A DNA stretch of 12,236 nt from Eubacteriales bacterium (lineage in GTDB: Bacteria > Bacillota > Clostridia > Christensenellales > CAG-138). Each line of letters opens with the position of its first letter. Position 1 is the stretch's first letter. A program made the translations under genes and the position numbers. Below, in pieces: positions 1 through 7,013 of this stretch. The notes below the pieces were generated by a model that saw only the letters and a list, made by a program, of their open reading frames with translations, had not been told where the DNA came from and did not search any database. Location: contig JAQVRG010000017.1 of NCBI GenBank assembly GCA_028701165.1, forward strand, positions 1-12,236, written 5' to 3'.

Positions 1-372
1 TGCAAGCACAAGCTTATCCACGAGCGCCGGATATTCGGCGGCAAGCTGCAAGGCGATCATCCCGCCCTGCGAAACGCCTAAAATGTGCGCGTTCCCGATG
101 CCAAGCGCCATCATCACCCGCGCCTGATCGCACGCCATATCCCGTATGGAAAAACACGCGGGCAGGTCGTTTCTCCTGCTGAACACATAGACCCTGTACG
201 CCTTGGCAAAGGTGCGGTAGAGCAGCGCAAAGGAGCGCGCGGCGTTTTTGACGGTCTTGATGCCGTCGCCTAAGCCCGGCAGCATGACAAGCGCCTTTTC
301 GCCGCTTCCGAAGGCGATAAAATCGAGCGTACCGCCGTCGATCTCGATGGAATGATTCTCCGCTTGCAGCAT
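1..372 (-). CDS. Alpha/beta hydrolase, N-terminal 124 residues (cut by window edge)
   Basis: The frame is open from an ATG at 372 to the window edge with no stop, so only the first 124 codons are visible. The start is supported by GGAGG a few bases upstream. Residues 30-36 (LPGLGDG) fit the oxyanion-hole loop after the first core strand. Near residue 100 the motif GVSQGG is the nucleophile elbow with the catalytic serine, followed by MIALQLAAEYP and DKLVLA as in alpha/beta-hydrolase-fold esterases and peptidases. The catalytic Asp and His would lie beyond the edge. It is probably a cytoplasmic hydrolase, as I see no signal peptide. The substrate cannot be read. It lies 117 bases downstream of a GNAT gene on the same strand, so co-transcription is possible. 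Confidence 0.9.
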   Translation of the reverse strand, partial: MLQAENHSIEIDGGTLDFIAFGSGEKALVMLPGLGDGIKTVKNAARSFALLYRTFAKAYRVYVFSRRNDLPACFSIRDMACDQARVMMALGIGNAHILGVSQGGMIALQLAAEYPALVDKLVLA

Positions 373-489
373 TGGGTTTCCTCCGTTCAATATGTCAATA
401 TCGTTTTATGCTGGCAGCGGCGTTCCATCCGCCGAAGCACCGCTGTTTAAAAAATAACGTGTACAAAGGGCGGAGGCGCAGGGTGGCGT

Positions 490-984
490 TCAGCCAAGCG
501 TCATTTGCATTTTGATCTCGTTAAGCTTCTCCCCGTCCAAGCTCCATTCGCTGTTTTCGACCGCCTCGACGCAGCAAAAGCCCATCTTCTCATAACGCCG
601 GATCGCCTCCGTGAGGGGGCTTGCCGTCCATAGAATCAGCGTTTGATAGCCGACCTCCCGCGCTTTTGTAAGCAAAGCGTCCAAGAGCGCCTTTCCGACC
701 CCCACGCGGCGGTATGCCTTTTCCACCAAGAACAGCCTTAATTGTCCCGTGGACGGTTCGTTCGTTTGGCAGAGCATGACGCAGCCGATCAGTTTGCCGT
801 CGGCCTCGGCGACCCACAGCGCTTCCCGATCGTTTGGCTCACGCTTGGCAAAGGATAGGGCGACGTTTTGCGCATAGGCGATAAAGGCGTCTCCCCACCT
901 GTATTCTTCGGCATACACCCTTTTGTGCGCGTCCGCTACATAGCCTTCTTCGCCGCGCGCGTAGGGTCTGATTGTATAGTCTAT
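490..984 (-). CDS. GNAT-family N-acetyltransferase; start codon apparently lost
   Basis: This encodes a GNAT acetyltransferase that would transfer acetyl from acetyl-CoA to an unknown amine. LRLFLVEKAYRRVGVGKALL is strand beta4 plus the acetyl-CoA pyrophosphate loop (R-x-x-G-V-G-K), and RRYEKMGF is the usual C-terminal motif. The first legal start is a GTG at 918, which has no usable ribosome binding site and begins at VYAEEY. The same frame continues upstream to a stop at 1009-1011 and reads IRPYARGEEGYVADAHKR just before VYAEEYRWGD. That is the N-terminus expected of the GNAT family often fused to MarR regulators (IRP...GD..WV...H...YAEEYGW). No ATG, GTG or TTG occurs in that upstream part. 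An ATA at 984-982 sits 6 bases after GGAG, so I place the original start there. From 984 the protein has 164 residues. It is either inactive, started at ATA, or frameshifted. Confidence 0.75.
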   Translation of the reverse strand: MDYTIRPYARGEEGYVADAHKRVYAEEYRWGDAFIAYAQNVALSFAKREPNDREALWVAEADGKLIGCVMLCQTNEPSTGQLRLFLVEKAYRRVGVGKALLDALLTKAREVGYQTLILWTASPLTEAIRRYEKMGFCCVEAVENSEWSLDGEKLNEIKMQMTLG

Positions 985-1039
985 CGTGCACTCCGTTTCC
1001 GTACCGCTTTAGTATTCGCTTCACCGATCCAGTTTCACC

Positions 1040-1522
1040 CTAATCCTCCGCAAGCCGTTTGAGCGTGTCGCCCGCAATGCGGTACACCGTCCAGTCGGCC
1101 ATCGGCTCCGCGCCCAGCGAACGGTAAAAATCGATGCTGCTTTGGTTCCAGTCAAGGCACCACCACTCCAAACGGCCGCAGCCGCGTTCGGCAGCGATCG
1201 CCGCAAGCTTTTTGAGCATCGCCTTCCCATACCCTTTTCCCCTGCAATCGGGCTGTATGTACAGATCCTCAAGATAGAGTCCGGCGCGCCCGAGAAACGT
1301 GGAAAAGTTATGAAAGAAAAGCGCAAAACCGATCTCCGCGCCGTCCGCAACGGCGAAAATGACCTCCGCCTTATGTTGATCGAAGATCGACGCTTCCAAC
1401 AGCGCTTCGTCCGCTACGACCGCGTCCGCCATGTGTTCATAGTCCGCAAGCTCTTTGATAAAGCGCAGGATCAAGGGCGTATCCTTCCTATCTGCATATC
1501 GGAAGGTCAGTTTCCCGTTCAT
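1040..1522 (-). CDS. GNAT-family N-acetyltransferase of the spermidine/spermine (diamine) acetyltransferase type
   Basis: This 160-residue protein resembles SSAT-type (diamine or thialysine) acetyltransferases, which acetylate small amines using acetyl-CoA. The visible marks are YLEDLYIQPDCRGKGYGKAML (residues 83-103; motif A with the R-G-K-G-Y-G-K CoA loop), then EWWCLDWNQSSIDFYRSLGA (119-138) and WTVYRIAG, a C-terminal order typical of this subgroup. Tyr133 in DFYRSLGA is the expected general acid. The ATG at 1522 is preceded by AGAGGTAAC. The longer open frame upstream crosses the promoter and is not coding. It is probably the first gene of a minus-strand unit, and its stop is about 55 bases before the putative start of the next GNAT gene. 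The exact substrate is not established. Confidence 0.9.
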   Translation of the reverse strand: MNGKLTFRYADRKDTPLILRFIKELADYEHMADAVVADEALLEASIFDQHKAEVIFAVADGAEIGFALFFHNFSTFLGRAGLYLEDLYIQPDCRGKGYGKAMLKKLAAIAAERGCGRLEWWCLDWNQSSIDFYRSLGAEPMADWTVYRIAGDTLKRLAED

Positions 1523-1575
1523 TTGAGTTACCTCTGTCGATGTATGATTTATTGCGCAAGAAGCGCTACCCTGTA

Positions 1576-1604
1576 ATGATATCCGATTTCCCGATTTCTG
1601 TAAA
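1576..1604 (-). promoter_or_regulatory. Promoter for the SSAT-type acetyltransferase, spacer built of a tandem repeat
   Basis: On the minus strand TTTACA (1604-1599) and TATCAT (1581-1576) are separated by exactly 17 bases, a good sigma-A promoter about 54 bases before the ATG at 1522. The spacer consists of two perfect tandem copies of GAAATCGG (CCGATTTC at 1583-1590 and 1591-1598 on the plus strand) plus one base. Confidence 0.7.
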
Positions 1605-1706
1605 GAATCGCGCCGCCCATTTTGCGACCGGCGCGTCACCCGTCCCAAGAGCGCCGTCTGCGTGGGCGACGCTCCTTACTTTTTTGATGCAATGCGCCTG
1701 TGTGCA

Positions 1707-1715
1707 TGCTATACT
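1707..1715 (+). promoter_or_regulatory. Extended -10 promoter for the SnoaL-like gene
   Basis: TGcTATACT is an extended -10 element 37 bases before the ATG at 1753. The best upstream hexamer, TTGATG at 1684-1689, lies 20 bases away, so activity would rely on the TGn extension. Confidence 0.6.
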
Positions 1716-1752
1716 AGCTGATAAAGAAAACCGGCAAAGGGGGAGCACGGCA

Positions 1753-2163
1753 ATGCAAAACGATGAACGCGTCAAATATTTCTATGAAACCATCGTATCC
1801 AAGCACAAGCTGGAGGCGCTTTCCGACTTCATCGCCGCGGATTGTGTTGTCAAAACGGGAGAAACGTTCACCCCCGTCGGCGTGGACGGCATGCGGGCGC
1901 ATCTTGCGGCCATACGAAACACCTACCCAGATTACACGATGAAAATCATCAAGCAGTATACGGACGGCGCGTATGTGATCTCCGAATTCATCATGACCGG
2001 AACGCATCAGGGCGTTTTTCTAGGCATCACGCCGACGAACAAGGTCATTTCCATTACAGGCGTGGACATCGATAAGGTCGTAGACGGAAAAATCGCCGAA
2101 CACGGCGGCGCGGCCAATACCTTTGACGCCTTTTGGGAGCATAGCCTGATCAAGCCGGTGTAA
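1753..2163 (+). CDS. SnoaL-like / ester-cyclase-type NTF2-fold protein
   Basis: This 136-residue soluble protein has the layout of the SnoaL-like polyketide-cyclase superfamily (NTF2-like cone fold). It starts with a helical section (VKYFYETIVSKHKLEALSDFIAADCVV), then GVDGMRAHLAAIRNTYPDYTMKI, then GTHQGVFLGITPTNKVISITGVDIDKVVDGKIAEHGGAANT. The F-x-G-I-x-P-T-x-K segment and the closing DGKI-x-E are the usual marks. Such proteins act as cyclases, isomerases or small-molecule binders. No polyketide genes are nearby, so the true role is unknown. The ATG at 1753 follows AGGGGGAG by about 8 bases. The frame is open further upstream, but that part crosses the promoter. The gene is divergent from the SSAT-type gene and the next gene has its own promoter, so it may be monocistronic. 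Confidence 0.85.
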   Translation: MQNDERVKYFYETIVSKHKLEALSDFIAADCVVKTGETFTPVGVDGMRAHLAAIRNTYPDYTMKIIKQYTDGAYVISEFIMTGTHQGVFLGITPTNKVISITGVDIDKVVDGKIAEHGGAANTFDAFWEHSLIKPV

Positions 2164-2205
2164 AGCTTATAAGCCAAAGACACGGTGCCGCGTCCCTCCG
2201 GCGAA

Positions 2206-2234
2206 TTGCTTTTACGCCGTCGGTCGGTTATACT
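2206..2234 (+). promoter_or_regulatory. Promoter for the DUF362 gene
   Basis: TTGCTT (2206-2211) and TATACT (2229-2234) have an exact 17-base spacer, 40 bases before the ATG at 2275. The -10 lies downstream of an in-frame ATG at 2185, which argues against starting the protein there. Confidence 0.75.
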
Positions 2235-2274
2235 ATTGCCGTTCAGACAGATCGCAGGAAGGGTATGTCAGCCT

Positions 2275-3684
2275 ATGCAAAAGATAACGACCGTGTATGT
2301 GCGTCATTTGGACGCGCCGCATCAACAGGAAAGTCTCACCAAATACCTGCCCTTAAACGAGGCGCTCAAAAAGGAAGTTCGCAGCGCCGTATACGAATTG
2401 TTCGACAAAGCCGGCGGGGGAGCGCTGCTCAAGTCGAGCAGGGAGGTTTTTATTAAGCCCAACGGTATCGACGGGCAGCCTTACTGTTATACGCGGCCGG
2501 AGTTTGTCGAAGCGGTCATCGCCTATTGGAACGAGCATGGCGCAAAAAAGGTGTATCTGTTTGAAAATTCGACGCAAAGCAACGCGACGCGCCTCGTTTA
2601 CGCGGTGACAGGCTACGATAAGGTATGCAGGCGCACCGGGGCGATCCCCGTCTATCTGGACGAAGATAAAACCGTCCCCTTCGCGTTCAAGGGGCGGCCT
2701 TCGCAAGCGGACGATCCAAACGGCTACAGGATGACCACCTTCGATATGCCGCGGTTCGTGGTGAAGCATCTGATCGAGGACCGGGATCAAAATCTCTATA
2801 TCAGTCTGCCTAAGCTCAAAACGCATTCTATGGCCGGCGTCACGCTGGGGGTCAAGAACCAATGGGCGTTTCCCGCCCATGCAAGCCGTGGCTTCGACCA
2901 CAACTACAACCTTGCAAACAAGCTCGTCGATGTGCTTGCGTATGTGCGTCCGGATTTCACCATGATAGAAGGGATCGAAGGGACGATCTATGGCCACTAT
3001 CCCGCGACGGCGCTCGCGGACGAAGCGGTGCTGCCGCTTCGGGTGATCGTGGGCGGCAAAAACGTGGTCGCGGTGGATATGGTGGGCGCAAGCGTTTTCG
3101 GGCTGACGCTCGATGACGTTCCGCATTTAAAGAGTGCCGTGGAAAAAGACCTTTCGGACGGGGTAAAAAGCCTTTCGGATGTTGCGATAGACGGAGACGT
3201 TTCCATGTACGGCGCCCGCTATCCCTACGACCTCATGGATGCTTACCCGCAGAACGTCCGCGTGATGATGGGCGCCGAACGCTGCTGCAAGCAGGGTTGT
3301 CAAAACAACCCGCTTACATTGCTTCAGATCCTCTACAACGACCATCACGGCAAGGGCGGCTGGACCATGGTGATGGGCAAGGGGCATGACACGCGGGAGA
3401 TCGACGCCATAGAGGGCCGGGTGCTCATCGTTGGCGATTGCGCGATAGAAGAGGTGGGGGAACGGCTCCTGCAAAGGCTCGGAAAACGAAATGTGTATTT
3501 TAGCCCCAAATGCAACAGTCTGGCCTCCTCCGCGGCGGCGATGTTCCATCTTATGCAGGTTGACCCCATGGTATTTGTACCCATCAACCCCATAAGAGCG
3601 CTCGGCCGCTTAACGCTCTCCAAGCTGCACGGCTCGACGGCGCTGGTTCCTTCGCCCTTATCCAACCGTTTCAAAACGGTTTGA
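2275..3684 (+). CDS. DUF362 domain-containing protein
   Basis: This 469-residue protein belongs to the DUF362 family, whose function is poorly defined. The diagnostic core is FIKPNGIDG (59-67), the EFVEAVIAYWNEHGAKKVYLFE region (76-97), and ISLPKLKTHSMAGVTLGVKNQWAFP (176-200). EGIEG (232-236) and AVDMVGASVFGL (266-277) follow. After about residue 325 there is a further domain with cysteines 337, 338 and 342 (CCKQGC), then Cys389 and Cys413, ending in a hydrophobic stretch (VFVPINPI). No CxxCxxC ferredoxin motif is present, unlike many DUF362 proteins, so an iron-sulfur cluster is not shown. There is no signal peptide or clear membrane helix. The start at 2275 fits AGGAAGG upstream (long spacing, about 12 bases) and a promoter at 2206-2234. 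Confidence 0.88.
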   Translation: MQKITTVYVRHLDAPHQQESLTKYLPLNEALKKEVRSAVYELFDKAGGGALLKSSREVFIKPNGIDGQPYCYTRPEFVEAVIAYWNEHGAKKVYLFENSTQSNATRLVYAVTGYDKVCRRTGAIPVYLDEDKTVPFAFKGRPSQADDPNGYRMTTFDMPRFVVKHLIEDRDQNLYISLPKLKTHSMAGVTLGVKNQWAFPAHASRGFDHNYNLANKLVDVLAYVRPDFTMIEGIEGTIYGHYPATALADEAVLPLRVIVGGKNVVAVDMVGASVFGLTLDDVPHLKSAVEKDLSDGVKSLSDVAIDGDVSMYGARYPYDLMDAYPQNVRVMMGAERCCKQGCQNNPLTLLQILYNDHHGKGGWTMVMGKGHDTREIDAIEGRVLIVGDCAIEEVGERLLQRLGKRNVYFSPKCNSLASSAAAMFHLMQVDPMVFVPINPIRALGRLTLSKLHGSTALVPSPLSNRFKTV

Positions 3685-3689
3685 CCGCC

Positions 3690-3705
3690 GCTGCGCCGAC
3701 GCAGC
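3690..3705 (+). terminator. Weak hairpin after the DUF362 gene
   Basis: GCTGCG-CCGA-CGCAGC forms a 6-bp stem with a 4-base loop just after the stop, followed by a C-run and then TGTTTATTT rather than a clean T tract. It could give partial termination before the ZIP gene. Confidence 0.3.
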
Positions 3706-3764
3706 ACCCCCCCTGTTTATTTGGCGCTTTATCAAAATGGCGCGCATGTTGGAAGGTGTTTGAT

Positions 3765-4553
3765 TTGCATGATCTAATGAAGGTTATAATCGGCGTTGCC
3801 ATACCGTTTGTCGGAACCACGCTTGGCGCGGGCATGGTCTTTTTCATGAAGGGCGAAATGAACGCCCGCCTGCAAAAGCTCCTCTTGGGCTTCGCTTCCG
3901 GCGTAATGATCGCGGCCGCCGTTTGGTCGCTGCTGATCCCCGCCATCGACATGTCGGAAACGGCGGGCAAGGTGGCGTGGATCCCCGCGCTGATCGGGTT
4001 TCTGATCGGTATCGGATTCCTGCTGTTGCTGGATATCCTCATCCCTCATCTGCATTTGAACGCCGATTCTCCCGAAGGAACGCCCTCGGGGCTCGGCAAA
4101 TCGCTGATGCTTGTGCTGGCGGTCACGCTGCACAACATTCCCGAGGGGATGGCCGTAGGCGTGGTGCTTGCGGGCATGCTTTCCGGCGGAGAGATCATTA
4201 CCACCGCAGGCGCGTTCGCCCTTGCGGCCGGCATTGCGATACAGAATTTTCCGGAGGGCGCGATCATATCCATGCCGCTGCTTGGCACGGGTCTTTCGCG
4301 CGGCAAGGCGTTTCGCTACGGCTTCCTTTCCGGTATCGTCGAGCCGGTCGGCGCTGTGATCACCATCCTGCTCACGTCGCTTGTAACGCCCATCCTGCCC
4401 TACATATTATCCTTTGCAGCCGGCGCCATGATCTATGTTGTCGTTGAGGAGCTTATCCCGGAGGCGCAGGCGGGCGAGCACAGCAACATCGGCACGATCG
4501 GTGCGGCGCTCGGCTTCGCTTTGATGATGGTGCTGGACGTAGCGTTAGGATAA
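3765..4553 (+). CDS. ZIP-family divalent metal transporter (GufA-like)
   Basis: A 262-residue membrane protein of the ZIP (zinc/iron-regulated transporter-like) family, importing divalent cations such as Zn2+ or Fe2+ through the cytoplasmic membrane. About eight hydrophobic segments are visible. TM4 carries the metal motif HNIPEG (residues 123-128), TM5 carries QNFPEG (160-165), and EP at 193-194 and VVVEELIPE (225-233) follow, as in the GufA subgroup. HLHLNADSPEGTP (95-107) is a short His-containing loop before TM4. I chose TTG at 3765 because GGAAGGTG lies 6-8 bases upstream. The ATG at 3777 would be about 20 bases away, and ATG 3681 overlaps the previous stop and adds a non-membrane leader. 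The next gene starts 18 bases after the stop, so the two are probably co-transcribed. Metal specificity cannot be read. Confidence 0.92.
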   Translation: MHDLMKVIIGVAIPFVGTTLGAGMVFFMKGEMNARLQKLLLGFASGVMIAAAVWSLLIPAIDMSETAGKVAWIPALIGFLIGIGFLLLLDILIPHLHLNADSPEGTPSGLGKSLMLVLAVTLHNIPEGMAVGVVLAGMLSGGEIITTAGAFALAAGIAIQNFPEGAIISMPLLGTGLSRGKAFRYGFLSGIVEPVGAVITILLTSLVTPILPYILSFAAGAMIYVVVEELIPEAQAGEHSNIGTIGAALGFALMMVLDVALG

Positions 4554-4571
4554 GCGCAAGAGAAGAGAGCC

Positions 4572-5066
4572 ATGAAGAAGCTGTACATGATAGGCGGAAC
4601 CATGGGCGCAGGCAAAACAGCCGTATGCGAAGCGCTCAAGCAGGCGCTCCCAAGGAGTGTGTTCCTTGACGGCGACTGGTGCTGGAACGCGCATCCGTTT
4701 CAGGTGACGAACGAAACCAAAGCGATGGTCATGGAAAACATATGCTTTCTGCTCAATCAATTCCTTCGCTGTTCCGCTTATGAAAACGTCATATTCTGCT
4801 GGGTGATGCACGAACAGAGCATCATTGATGCCATTTTGGCGGGCACGGACAGGACAAGCTGCGATACCAAGGTGATTTCGCTTATGTGCAGGCCGGATAC
4901 GCTGCGTCAAAGGCTCGAAAACGACGTCCGCAGCGGCGTGCGCACGCGGGACGTCATCGCACGGAGCATGGAAAGGATGCCGCTTTATGATATGCTGCAA
5001 ACAGAGAAAATCCACACAGACGATATAAGCATCTGCGAAATCGTTGCGCGCATCAAAACGCTCTAA
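4572..5066 (+). CDS. Small P-loop NTPase / kinase-like protein
   Basis: A 164-residue protein of the P-loop kinase (AAA_33-like) fold. It opens with a strand and Walker A, MIGGTMGAGKT (residues 6-16, Lys15). LDGDWCW (32-38) follows at the position where nucleoside or sugar kinases carry substrate-binding acids. A hydrophobic strand, ENVIFCWVMHE (71-81), comes next. A basic segment, CRPDTLRQRLENDVRSGVRTRD (106-127), looks like the lid with several arginines. The substrate is unknown; small-molecule phosphorylation is inferred from the fold. The start ATG has AGAAGAGAG upstream and lies 18 bases after the ZIP stop. No obvious terminator follows before the convergent glycosyltransferase gene. 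Confidence 0.85.
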   Translation: MKKLYMIGGTMGAGKTAVCEALKQALPRSVFLDGDWCWNAHPFQVTNETKAMVMENICFLLNQFLRCSAYENVIFCWVMHEQSIIDAILAGTDRTSCDTKVISLMCRPDTLRQRLENDVRSGVRTRDVIARSMERMPLYDMLQTEKIHTDDISICEIVARIKTL

Positions 5067-5141
5067 TCTTCTTGACAGCGCCAAGCCGCACCTCTCATGG
5101 CGACGGCGCTGCGCAAGCCCTTCATCTTCCGTCTAAAGCGC

Positions 5142-6260
5142 TTACAGCAGCGCTTCCACCCGATCTACAGCGGCATAGAAGCAGTTGGGGTCAAGCGCGC
5201 GCCGCGCGCGCAGGCAGTTGTCCTTGATTTCGGCGTCGCGGCTGACGCGCTCCACCGCGGCGTACAGCGCCTTTGCGCTCGTCGGAAAAGAACGCACGCG
5301 CACGCCCAGCCCCATCTCCGTTATACGCCGGGCATTGCTGATCTGATCATTGATAAAGGGCATGGCGATCATCGGCACGCCCATCGAAATGGCTTCGTTT
5401 ACGCTGTTCATGCCGCAATGCGTTAAAAACACATCCGCGTTTTGCAGCACTTCGATCTGCGGAACAAAGGCATACGCGCGGATATTGTCCGGCAGCTTTC
5501 CAAGCGAGGCAGGCTCGACTTTTCCGGTGTTCAAGATCACGGAAAAGCGCGTATGCGCGAAAGCACGTATGCACGCCTTGCAAAAGCCGCGATTACTGAT
5601 GATGCTGCCAAGCGAAATGTAGAGAATCGGGCGTTTCATGTCGCCATAGGGTATGTCGCTTTGCGTATCGGGCACATGAAAGGGCGGCGCTGCAAAAATG
5701 TAGCTTTCGTCAAAGCTGTCGCGGCAGGGCTGGAACACCTCCGGCACATAAACAAGGTTCAAATTGGGCTGATCGTACAGCACCGCATCGGTCATACGCT
5801 TGTGCGCAAGCCCCATATAGGCGACGTTTCTTTTCCCCATGACCTGCGCGTCGATCAGCTTGCAGGACAGCCTGAAAAACGGCGTCGCGCGATCGATCAT
5901 GCTTGCATCCCATGCGGGCTGTGAAAACTGCCTTACGCAGGGGATCTGCAAGCGTTCGGCGATGCGCAAGCCGGGATAGAAAAACATTTCATAGATAAAA
6001 AGGTCAAATTTATTTTGTATGCTTAACGCCGTATCATATGCCGCGCGGAAGCAGCGCATCTTTTTTTGCTGCGGGCGCGGGTTGTCGGGATAATGAATAT
6101 AGGGAACGAAGGTTGCTCCCGTTGCGCGGATTGCGTCGGCATATTCCGGCGCGTTCACATACTGCACCGTATGCCCGCGTTTTACAAGCTCGCGGGCTAG
6201 ATAAAGCGTAGGATTCGTATGCCCCGCGTAGGGAATATTGACCATCAGTATGCTTGCCAT
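5142..6260 (-). CDS. GT1-family glycosyltransferase (macrolide-glycosyltransferase type)
   Basis: A 372-residue GT-B-fold glycosyltransferase of the UDP-sugar-dependent GT1 family. The N-terminal domain starts MASILMVNIPYAGHTNPTLYLARELVKRGH, with His14 in the position of the catalytic base. The C-terminal donor domain has PILYISLGSI (211-220), VPQIEVLQNADVFLTHCGMNS (266-286) and NEAISMGVPMIAMPFINDQISNA (288-310), which is the sugar-nucleotide motif (H-C-G-M-N-S where relatives have HGGMNS). Relatives include enzymes that glycosylate macrolides and other small hydrophobic acceptors; the acceptor here is not known. The start ATG at 6260 is preceded by GAGGAG. The acceptor-side IYEMFF (89-94) has Glu where many relatives have Asp. 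There is no signal peptide. It faces the ZIP-kinase pair. Confidence 0.9.
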   Translation of the reverse strand: MASILMVNIPYAGHTNPTLYLARELVKRGHTVQYVNAPEYADAIRATGATFVPYIHYPDNPRPQQKKMRCFRAAYDTALSIQNKFDLFIYEMFFYPGLRIAERLQIPCVRQFSQPAWDASMIDRATPFFRLSCKLIDAQVMGKRNVAYMGLAHKRMTDAVLYDQPNLNLVYVPEVFQPCRDSFDESYIFAAPPFHVPDTQSDIPYGDMKRPILYISLGSIISNRGFCKACIRAFAHTRFSVILNTGKVEPASLGKLPDNIRAYAFVPQIEVLQNADVFLTHCGMNSVNEAISMGVPMIAMPFINDQISNARRITEMGLGVRVRSFPTSAKALYAAVERVSRDAEIKDNCLRARRALDPNCFYAAVDRVEALL

Positions 6261-6329
6261 GATTTTCTCCTCTATATAAATTGCCGCACCGGCGCAAAGC
6301 GCCGCGGTTTTTCCCAAGCCGCTTCTTCT

Positions 6330-6358
6330 TTTATATCATGAAACAGTGCGTTCGCAAA
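6330..6358 (-). promoter_or_regulatory. Candidate promoter for the GT1 glycosyltransferase
   Basis: On the minus strand TTTGCG (6358-6353), 17 bases, then TATAAA (6335-6330), preceded by TG in the extended -10 position. The transcript leader of about 65 bases would contain a 6-bp hairpin CGGCGC-TTT-GCGCCG (6304-6290). The -35 match is poor. Confidence 0.5.
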
Positions 6359-6394
6359 CGCAAAATCAAGCGGCGCGCCGTTATAAAAAGGCCG

Positions 6395-6415
6395 AAAAAG
6401 CGCCGGAAGCGGCGC
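6395..6415 (-). terminator. Intrinsic terminator of the methyltransferase gene
   Basis: On the minus strand GCGCCG-CTTC-CGGCGC (6415-6400) is followed directly by TTTTT (6399-6395). It begins 12 bases after the methyltransferase stop and is a textbook Rho-independent terminator. Confidence 0.85.
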
Positions 6416-6427
6416 AAAACGGCATGG

Positions 6428-6958
6428 CTATTCCCTTCTTGCCGTAATGAGATAGAGCGACCGCATCGTTTGCGGAACAAGCCGTATATCCATATGTGCA
6501 AAGCCTGCCGCGCCGCAATAAGCGCTGACTGTTTTTCGATCCAAAAAGGTGCCGCCGTCCATTTTTTCCATCAACCATCCCAAAACGCGATGCCGCATCC
6601 AATCCTCAAGCAGCGGATCGCCGATGATAAGTGTGCCGCCCCTTTTCAGTACACGGAACGCGTCGCCGATCCCTTTCTCCTTTGCGTCCCAGTGATGCAG
6701 CGACAACACGGCGACCGCCGCGTCAAAGGATTCCGAAGCGAAGGGCAGATTTTCAGCCGTACCCTTTTTAAACGACACGTTACCGGAAGAAAACGGCTTT
6801 CCGATAACGTCGTCTATGGCTGTAACGGCGGTGCGTGGGAAAACCGTTGAAATCGCCCGTGTGAAGGCCCCGTCGCCGCACCCGATATCCAAAATCGTTT
6901 GCGGGGTTGTCCGCAGCCGCCGAAGCTCCTCTAAAACGGCATGATGTATGGTTCTCAA
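6428..6958 (-). CDS. Class I SAM-dependent methyltransferase
   Basis: This encodes a Rossmann-fold SAM methyltransferase of the UbiE/COQ5-like type (methyltransferase domain 11). Motif I is ILDIGCGDGAF (residues 22-32), VTAIDD (45-50) closes strand beta2, GTAENLPFASESFDAAVAV (66-84) holds motif II, and HHWD and FRVLKRGGTLIIGDP (101-115) are the post-motifs. The region after motif III is short, so the substrate site is small and the target is unknown. I start at TTG 6958 because GAAGGTGA, a strong match to the 16S tail, lies 5 bases upstream. A TTG at 6973 would place that ribosome binding site inside the gene. From 6958 it has 176 residues. It follows the GNAT gene by about 55 bases on the same strand, probably as the second gene of a two-gene unit. 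Confidence 0.85.
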   Translation of the reverse strand: MRTIHHAVLEELRRLRTTPQTILDIGCGDGAFTRAISTVFPRTAVTAIDDVIGKPFSSGNVSFKKGTAENLPFASESFDAAVAVLSLHHWDAKEKGIGDAFRVLKRGGTLIIGDPLLEDWMRHRVLGWLMEKMDGGTFLDRKTVSAYCGAAGFAHMDIRLVPQTMRSLYLITARRE

Positions 6959-7013
6959 TGATTTCACCTTCAAATCCCGATTTTGTCCGTTCCGCTAGTC
7001 TAAACCGAAAGAC

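Noticed and set aside
415..445. CAGCGG/CCGCTG hairpin near a T/A-rich stretch
   Set aside because: The T-run is on the wrong side for the minus-strand genes and no plus-strand gene ends here.
2353..3126. 257-codon open frame on the minus strand inside the DUF362 gene
   Set aside because: It is rich in Arg, His and Pro with no domain, and it lies opposite a clear family member, so it is a GC-driven shadow frame.
3664..3681. AACCGTTT/AAACGGTT palindrome at the end of the DUF362 gene
   Set aside because: The loop is only two bases, it lies inside the coding region, and no T-run follows. It is probably coincidence.
5136..5155. AAGCGCT/AGCGCTT stem over the stop of the glycosyltransferase gene
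   Set aside because: Neither strand has a T tract after the stem, so it is not a convincing terminator.
6290..6314. CGGCGC-AAA-GCGCCG followed by CGGTTTTT on the plus strand
   Set aside because: It resembles a terminator, but no plus-strand gene precedes it. It lies in the leader of a minus-strand gene.
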